From Corynespora cassiicola (lineage: Eukaryota > Ascomycota > Dothideomycetes > Pleosporales > Corynesporascaceae): a stretch of 64,000 nucleotides of DNA. This document shows positions 56,762 to 64,000 of this stretch, in pieces. The DNA lies in NCBI GenBank assembly GCA_022059125.1, contig JAEUWY010000005.1, positions 1,736,001 to 1,800,000 on the forward strand. Reading direction: 5' to 3'. The stretch's first letter is position 1. Every line of letters begins with the position of its first letter. A program made the position numbers and the translations under genes. The notes beneath the pieces were generated by a model that saw only the letters and a list, made by a program, of their open reading frames with translations, did no database searches and was not told the origin of the DNA.

Positions 56762-59700
56762 TGACGGGCAGGGTACTAAGCCTCAATCAATGGCAGGTCG
56801 AGTCTCACCAGCATGGCTAAAGGCAAAGAGTGACTTTTAATAGGCATCATGGTTCGACGGTTGATTGGGGGTGTGCGGGCGCAAGTCATTGAGCGGGCAG
56901 CAGACGTCAGGGTACATATGCGGTCGTGTAGACGGATAGGTTTAGTCGGAGACCGAATCTTTTTGGTAGCGCACCCTGGCCAGGGACTACAGAGGACCCC
57001 AGCCCAGGGCAGCGGTCGAAGAAGCAGCACAGCCTACTTAGCTGACTGACGTCGAATCAACCAAGTGGGCCACAAGAAAATGGTGCACGTCGGGTTCTCA
57101 TTCGGCCCGCAGCGGCGAAGTCGTCCGACCCCATCCAAGCATTTCTGGGGTGGGCTCTGGGAGACGTCTTGTCACATATTACCCGTAGGATGCGTTGCAT
57201 TGCATGGAGGCGAAGTGCTCGTTGCTGGAGGGGAGAAGAGAGGGCGGGACGGGGTGGACGGGCGAGGGTCGGCTCAGGCGTCTGAGCCACGGTGGGCAGA
57301 TGTGCAATTTTCTAGAAGGGTTGCAGCTGCAGTTGCAGCGCATGGGTGGACGACATTCAAGGACGTTGGCTCAGGGCAGACGGTCGTTAGTCTGAAGCGC
57401 ACCATGATGCTGGTGCGACGGCTCGGCGATTTGACATGTCGGGGCAGGCGGAAGTGCCGACGGCGTGATATGGGAAGACGAGTGCGTGTGCGCGCACACA
57501 GGAGGGCAGCGATGCAGCGGTACGGCGATGCAGTCGTGCAAATGGACCGTCTCTTGACAGCGGGCGGGCAGGGAGCGTGTGGGCAGGCCTGGGTGGGCAG
57601 CGGGTGGGCAGCGTGTGCGCAGCGTGTGCGACGGGTTTCTGACCAGCTCCCAAGCAGGAGCATCTCGAGCCGGCCTCGGCCGGCCAGCGCAGCGCAGCGC
57701 ACACAGGCGGGCGCGCAGAGTTACGCCCGAAGCGGACCTGTGCGAAGTTTGTGGGACGCGCCCATGACTGGAAGCAGAGGCTCGAGTTGCACCATGGCAC
57801 GGCGCCGTGTGGGTGCTGCAAGGTACCTCGCCCAGCGGTCGACGTGCTAGGTACCTGCGCCGCGTTCCGAGAGCCAGACGGGAGGAAGCCCCTGGAGGGT
57901 GCAGCGCCAGAGGAAAAGAAAAAAAGGCAAAGACAGCAGAGGCAGCACAGGCAGCACGCGTAGCACGAACTGGTGCCGGCGAGGCGCTGGCGCCAGCAGC
58001 TGAACGGCCTCCAGGGCTGCTGCGACGGCTGCGACGGCCGCGACGTGCGCGAGTCGCAGAGTCCAACGGGCGCGCGGGCGTGTCTTGACGAGGGCGTGGG
58101 AGTGGCGCTTGACAAGACAGACGACGGCAGGCGGGCAGACGGGCAGACGAGGGCAGGTCGGGGAAAAAGGGAGGGATGGGTGCGAGGCTAGGGGAGAGTT
58201 CGGTGCCGTACGAGTAGCGCCCGCCCGCCTGCGCGCCCTCGTTGGCGTGGAGCTGCATCTCCGTGCGCCTGCCTTGCTCGCGCGCACTGCAAGGTGATGA
58301 GATGGGAGGGGGATGGGAGGGGGGAATGGGATGAGGGGGGCTGCTGCGAGCGGTAAAGGCCGCCAGAGCGCACCCGCGGCGGCGTCGGGGCGGGCAGGGG
58401 GGCGGCTGGGCTGCGAGGCCTCTGCCGCTGTGCGTCGAATTCTCCGGAGGGGCGCGAGGGGGGAGGAGTGGGAGCGAGGGAGCCGTGGAGCGATGGCGCC
58501 GTGTCGCCGGCCATGACGCTGCTGGAGGGCGAGCAGCAGCAGGCGTGCCCGGGAGAGAAGGGTAGGGGCGGGCAGGCAGGGTGGGTGAGCAGCTGGCGGT
58601 GCAGTGCCGTGCAGGTCGAGCAGAGGTCGCGTAACGGGAGCAGCGTCGTGCATCCCCTATCCGGCCAAGCTTGTCCACGGTGGGGCTGATCAGCCGTCGC
58701 CTGCTTTGTCGCTCGGCCGGCTGCCCAATGGGCTCGTCCGCCGGCGCTGCGCTCCCCTGTGCCGCTCGAGGCCGCAGCGTCGCGGCGACAAGCCAGCCTC
58801 GGCGGGTGGATGAATCATGTGGGGGGAGGGCGCGCTGCAGAGGGGGAGGAGGGGCGGCCGTCGCGGTGCGCTGCGCTGCGCTGCGCTGTGCCTGGAGCCG
58901 GGGCGATGCAGCGGGCGGGCGAGCAAGCAAGCAAGCAGGCGAGCAAGCAAGCAGACCGACAGCAGACAGCAGACGGCAGGGCAGCGAGGCCGCGATGCTG
59001 CACCCGGCTGCCAAAATAGAACAGCACCCCCCTCCACCCCCCCCAGGGCTCGCGCCGGCGGCGACCTGGGCCCGGCCGGGCATGCCACGGCAGGGCCTGT
59101 ATACCTACGCTGCTGCCCTCCGTCTGCGGGCGGCGTGGCGCAGACGTCGTCCGTCGTCGCCGGCCGCCAGTGCCAGACGCCAGCGCCGGCCGACGCCCAT
59201 GCGCTGCTCGTCCCGCAGCGGCCAGCGAGCAAGCGCAGCACCAGCGCACCGCACCAGCCCAGCGTCCCAGCGTCCCAGCGCCCCAGCGCCCCAGCGCACC
59301 AGCAGCTCCAGGGCTCCAGCGCCGGCGCCGCCCACCCTCCATCCGCCCTCCCTGGCCACCCCAGCCCAGCCAGGCCAGCAGCCCCAGCAGCCATGCCAGC
59401 CATGCCAGCCATGTCCGCCCAGCACAAGTAGCCTGCCGCCTGCTTCTCCTGACCACTTCCTCGCCTCGCCCTCACGCTCGCTTTTGGCCCTGCTGCCCGT
59501 CTCCCGCGCCACGGTTCCTTCGTTTTTGCTGTTCTGCGCTGCCCGTTGCCATGTCCGCCGAATAACTGTCGCTCGTTCTCTCTTCTCTGTCTGCCCACCC
59601 GCTGCTCAACACGCACCCTGCTCCACCCCCGACTCTCTCATTTCCGCCCAGCCCGCCGCCCGCTCCCACCAGCGACACCCGTGCCCTCGCCCGACGACTC

Positions 59701-59875
59701 CTCACCTCCCACTGATAGCCGCGATCAGCTGTCCCCTCCCCAACACAAACAGACGACACTCACCGCACCGCCCGCCCTCTCTTAAGCGCGGTCGCCCGCG
59801 AGTCCTTCCCCGACGCTGGCCGACCGCACCGCACCGCTCCCTCCCAACCCGCTCCACACCGCACCGCGACCCACC
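56762..59875. promoter_or_regulatory. 3.1-kb GC-rich non-coding stretch upstream of the homeobox gene
   Basis: Strongly GC-rich, with runs of CCAGCG, GCGCA and GCAAGCAAGC units. Long open frames exist on both strands at once, which reflects composition and not coding. The last 350 bases before 59876 are C-rich and CT-rich, as expected of a long leader. No gene is recognised. Confidence 0.5.
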
Positions 59876-62339
59876 ATGGACAGCAACAACATGCGCCCGT
59901 ACGGGAGCCCCGGCGATGCCCAAGCCCAGCGGCCCTCCTCCCAGCCCCAGCAGCCGCCGCAGATGGCCGGCCTCGCGAAGCCGCCCCAAGGCCCTCCCCC
60001 CAAACACAATGGCGTCGCCGACGTCAAGCCCCGCCTCACCAAGGAGCAGCACGACATCCTCGAGGCTCACTTCCGCCAGCAGCACAAGCCCAGCACCAGC
60101 ACGAAGAAGGGCTTCGCAGACACCCTGGGCGTGCCCCTGGACAAGATCAACGTCAGTCTCTCCACCCCGTCCTCCCCCGTCCTCCCCCGTCCTCCCCTGT
60201 CTTCCTCCCCCCACCCAACCACGCGCATTGCCTCTTCGCGAGCGTTCCGCCGCTAACGACGCGTAGAATTGGTTCCAGAACCGCAGAGCAAAGGTCAAGC
60301 AAGAGATCAAGAAGGCGCAGAACCAGTACATGAACATGGGCATGTACGGCTCCGCACAGCTCCCCATCGTCAACTCGCAATTCCCTACCCATCACCCAGA
60401 GCAGCACGCGCCGCATCCGGCGCCCATGGGACAGGACTTCTATGCCGTGAACGCTGACATCAGCCCTACCTGTATGCCTGTCCAGAGTGTAGAGGGTCCG
60501 TCAGCCCTAGAACTGGCGTCTCAGATCTCACTCCAGCAGCCCTTCGACATGCACCACTCGCTTCGCTCCATCCCAGAGGCCGACCGGCCTACCGCTTACC
60601 ACCCGGGTGCCGTTATGCAGTCCTTCATGGCCGCAACCGCAGGTCCATCCTACCTCCAGCCCCATGCAGCCTCGCTCCCGCAGCAGGAATCCGGCTTTTC
60701 GTACGACACCACCACCAGCGGCCTGCCGCAGACATATTCGAATGAACTGTCGTTCCCCGTGCCCACATCGTTACCCAATGACTCTGCCCCGCTAGGCGAC
60801 CACTTTCCCGGCTTCTCCGAGTTTCATATGGATTTCCCTACACTGGGGACAAACAACTCGAACCCCGGCGACGTGCACACTAGCGCAGGCTCCATCTCGT
60901 CAGAGCCGTCGCCCTTCTCGGGCGCCCAATCCAACTCGACCACACAGTCATCAGGCGGTCCAAATGCCTCGTCCGTCACGTCCATCGCGTCCGTCTATTC
61001 GGGTTGGACAGACGAGCGCTCAGGGTCTGAGGTGACGCCAGCCAATCAGTGTGACGATCCCTTCGAAACCCCATACAGCCTGCCCCAGGCGTCGGCTTCC
61101 GAACACACATTGCCCTTTTGGGCCCCGAGTGGACCAGGCCAAGCATTCTCGCAGGCTGACATGTACCAGCATCACAATGCCTCTGCGCACGCCATCCTGT
61201 CGTCGCCAGACCAGGGGCAGGGGCGCAAGCTCAGCGCAGGCCCTTCCGACTACGAGCAGCCCATCTTTGGCGATGAAGCCTTCTCGCGCAGGAACTCCTC
61301 AACCAGCAACCTGGCCACCAACATTGAGGCAATCCAGATCCAGAACGGCTCCCAGGAGGATTTCAAGTTGCCCAACCAGCCTTCGAGCATTGCGGCACGT
61401 CGCCACAAGCGGCCGACCGCCCTCAACTCCAACACTCTGCGCAGTGCTTCTTACACGAGCGGCATGCCTTCTCCGGGAGGCAATGGCGATCACACTCTGC
61501 GACGGATTCGCTCGTCAGGAATCCCCAACGCTGCGGGCCGCGTCCAGAAGCCCAACCCGGGCTCGGCGCAACGTTCGCCCATGACCTTGACCTTTGCAGA
61601 TGCCGCTGCCTCGCCCAAGTTCGCGAGGTCCTTTTCCTCGACCAGCGTGAACACAGTCAGCCAAGGTGGCAGCCTTGCCCCGCCCACGCCCATGACACCC
61701 AACGATCCCGCTCGCTTCCCCTATTGGCAGAGCAACACAGTCATCCGGAGCCACCCCGCAATGCCTGACCACAGCAGCCCGGAGAGTCTGAATGCGAACT
61801 GGTCGGTGGAACCGCATTCGGCTGGAGTTTACTCGAATACCGGATCGCCCCCTTCGACTCCCCTGGACCTGGGACAGCTGAACCAAGCACGCCTGGCCAA
61901 CGAGACCATGTACCGTGACACACCGCCACAGTCAGCACCTGCGACACAGCAAAACTTTTCTCGCGCAACCATGATGCAACCCCCACAGATGCGGGCGGGA
62001 TTCCATTCGACCAGCGACCTGACCATCGCGCAACCGAAACCTTCTCACTTCAGGAGACCATCCCTGCCCGATGGAGGCCATGGCCAGCCGGACGAGAGTC
62101 AGATGCACTATCCCGTGCACTTTGGCTATGATGACTACAAGGACATCTCGCTCAGCGGCATTAGCCACAACGTTCCGTTCGCCCCGCCAGTGTCAGCCAT
62201 GCCCGACTTCCTCGTCCACGAGTACGCCCCGCCGTCGGGCGCAGGGCCCCATGCGCATATGCTTCGGCGGACCACGGAGCCTCAGCCGAAGAGCTACATC
62301 TTCGCCAACCAGAGTCCGGCCGACTTCAAAGCATCATAG
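59876..62339 (+). CDS. homeobox transcription factor
   Basis: Two exons (59876-60151, 60267-62339) give 782 residues. The homeodomain covers about residues 50-110: KPRLTKEQHDILEAHFRQQH, a turn, then DKIN joined across the intron to NWFQNRRAKVKQE, the recognition helix with the invariant WF-N-R. The intron lies just before the invariant Trp. The N-terminus is Pro/Gln-rich. The long C-terminal tail is Ser/Pro/Gln-rich and probably activating, with recurring SSP and TPM-type sites. Similar one-homeodomain fungal proteins (Htf1/Hox2 type) control conidiation; that role is inferred from resemblance only. The large upstream region suits a regulated developmental gene. Confidence 0.9.
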
Positions 62340-63616
62340 TTGCGCTCGCGTTAGAGCTTCTCATTGATCTTCATGTTTGGGTTTCTACGGTTTCTGTTGG
62401 GATATACCCGGTCTCTTATCTCGTCGATCTCAGTCAGGGAAAGAGGACCCGTTTCATTTTGCCAGCGCTCTCGCTCTCGGTCCATACCTTTGATCCGTTA
62501 CATCGCATTCGTCTACCAGGGGAAATACAAAAGGGGTTTTTTATTTCAAAGTGCCTGCTCAACTTCTCGACTAGCGACCATGGCCGGTGTTTGGGTAGTC
62601 TCAGCATTCTCGTCGCATTGCACTGCGTTGCTTTGGCTATAGCCCACAGGTATTAATACTAATCTTCGACAAGTGTTCCTGTTCATCTATTCATGGCAAG
62701 GCGCAAGAGCGAAAAATATAGGAATCTCCCAGTTGGATACATGGGCTTTATTTTCGCCTTTTGGATACTGTACGAACACGGTTTTTTGCTGTCGTCAAAG
62801 TGTTTTTTTTTCTTACCATCTCTCTCTCTCCATTATTCATGTAATGCTAGGAGCACTAAGTTCCTCATAATGTCTCTCTATTCTAACGAGCACGGGCGCA
62901 TCTTGTTTGGGCAGGGTTTTGGGAGGCCCCCGCCATTAGGGGGTCAAGGAACGGGCAATCAGTTGCAACTGTAGGAGTAGTCAAAGCGCAGGTAGATAAG
63001 CGGCCGATATACGCATGGGAGAAAGTTGGTCTGTCATAGGTCATCGGAAACATTGCATCGCAAATGGATCCATCGCGACGGCGGCTACAAAACGTCGTTG
63101 GTTGTCATCATTGTTGAATCTCGAACCTTTGGTCTGGTGCCCCTCATGTCCTGACTGTGGCACTCGAGGCCACCCTGCCCGTCTGCTTCCCATTGTTTTG
63201 TTGGCTCCCGCCCCGGCATGTTCCACCGGGTAGCAGGCAGGTACCAAGCCGAGCACGGGACATCATGTGCACGAGTAGAGAAGAAGCAGTTGCTTTTCCT
63301 CGTCATGTGGGGACGATGACGGCTCCAACGACTTGGCTTGGTTGATAGAGAACGGTGAAGCAAGGCCCCGAATCGCATCGCACCAAATGGATTAGATAAT
63401 CGCCAGTCAGTCGCCGTCCTCGCCGTCCTCTCGCGGCCGGGCTTGCTTTTTCCTTTCTGGCCACATGAACCTCCCGCCGTCTCCAGTTGTTCATCCCGCC
63501 TCGCCCTTCCCTCTGCCCGTCGCCCCCCTGGCCACGAGCCGGCACACCGACTGATAGGTGTTGGACTGATACGCCCACACCACGGGGGCTCGAGCGAGCA
63601 CGGGCACAGGCACATG

Positions 63617-63618
63617 CG

Positions 63619-63661
<43 letters not shown>

Positions 63662-63664
63662 AGG
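63617..63664. repeat. GCACAG/CAGGCA hexanucleotide tandem repeat, block 1
   Basis: About seven head-to-tail copies of CAGGCA, the last degenerating to CAGGCG. Confidence 0.9.
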
Positions 63665-63741
63665 AGCACTGACTGGGCTGACGGTACTCACCGTTTGATA
63701 AAGTGACGGCGTACCCAGGACGTACACGCTCGAGGCACATC

Positions 63742-63770
63742 GCACAGGCACAGGCACAGGCACAGGCACA
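63742..63770. repeat. GCACAG/CAGGCA hexanucleotide tandem repeat, block 2
   Basis: Nearly five copies of the same unit in the same orientation as block 1, 77 bases further on. Confidence 0.9.
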
Positions 63771-64000
63771 GACGAACAAGCTCTTGCGATCTTCGATCCC
63801 GCAGGCCTCATCCCAGCTCACCTCCACACCACCACCGCACCCACTACTACCACCACCGCCGCCGCCGCCGCCGAAGAGAGACACCGTAGTGTCTGTGCTC
63901 GACCTTGCCTGCTCACTCGCCGCGGCCAGATTGGCCGAGAAAGACAAGGCAGCGACCTTCCGTTTCCGTTTTTTGCTTTTCCGTCGTGGGATTGTGAGTG

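Larger units (their letters stand above)
62340..64000. other. 3' flank and right edge, repeat-bearing, no gene seen
   Basis: 1.66 kb after the homeobox gene. Two blocks of a six-base repeat and a CCG run (about 63857-63873) are present. The minus-strand frames through the repeats encode only repeat dipeptides. A gene may begin beyond the right edge. Confidence 0.45.

Noticed and set aside
57371..59083. Open frame of 570 codons on the minus strand
   Set aside because: Rich in Pro, Ala, Arg and Ser with no domain, in a zone where several frames on both strands are open at once because of high GC. No splice or homology support.
58671..60266. Open frame of 531 codons on the plus strand that overlaps the homeobox first exon
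   Set aside because: It runs in a different frame from the homeodomain and is composition-driven; the homeodomain frame is clearly the real one.
63617..63770. CRISPR-like or coding repeat array
   Set aside because: The unit is six bases with no spacers; it is a microsatellite, and CRISPR arrays are not expected in a fungal nuclear genome.

Overview
The window looks like nuclear DNA of a filamentous ascomycete (Pezizomycotina, possibly a dothideomycete). Genes are dense and broken by many short introns of about 45-80 nt with fungal splice signals (GTANGT, CTRAC-type branch points, YAG). The proteins are fungal housekeeping or regulatory families, and a short AT-rich island resembles RIP-degraded repeat DNA. 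The class-level placement is inference only.

Layout. 1-2.2 kb: remnants of a CorA-like family gene running off the left edge and an initiator tRNA-Met. 2.8-8.3 kb (minus): sphingoid long-chain base kinase and coatomer beta subunit. 8.75-12.9 kb (plus): Mago nashi, GID4/Vid24 and the tRNA m7G46 methyltransferase Trm8, facing RRP1 (minus, 13.1-14.0). 14.2-14.8 kb: AT-rich island. 14.9-16.6 kb (plus): chromodomain plus SET histone H3K9 methyltransferase. 17.1-20.9 kb (minus): APC-family permease and a stand-alone MetE-like protein. 21.5-23.7 kb (minus): secreted proline-rich repeat protein with Kex2-type dibasic sites. 24.6-27.7 kb: SUZ-domain protein (minus), a small hypothetical gene (plus) and the histone-fold protein Dpb4 (minus). 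29.7-31.0 kb (plus): arrestin-like protein. 31-35.5 kb: long non-coding, repeat-rich stretch. 35.5-35.9 kb (minus): small hypothetical protein. 37.5-44.2 kb (minus): the 2156-residue calcium channel Cch1. 45.6-48.5 kb (plus): DDT/WHIM-PHD chromatin protein. 49.4-52.3 kb (plus): epoxide hydrolase and GNAT acetyltransferase. 53.6-55.3 kb (minus): Nug1-type ribosome-biogenesis GTPase. 55.8-56.8 kb (plus): HAD glycerol-phosphatase. 56.8-59.9 kb: GC-rich non-coding stretch leading into a homeobox transcription factor (59.9-62.3 kb, plus). 62.3-64 kb: non-coding with hexanucleotide repeats.

There is no biosynthetic cluster, CRISPR array or intact mobile element. The genes are mostly unrelated neighbours, though several share themes: ribosome and tRNA biogenesis (TRM8, RRP1, NUG1, tRNA-iMet), chromatin (H3K9 methyltransferase, DDT/PHD protein, Dpb4) and membrane or lipid signalling (LCB kinase, beta-COP, Cch1, arrestin). 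Exon structures were rebuilt by hand and kept in phase. The least familiar item is the secreted repeat protein at 21.5-23.7 kb.
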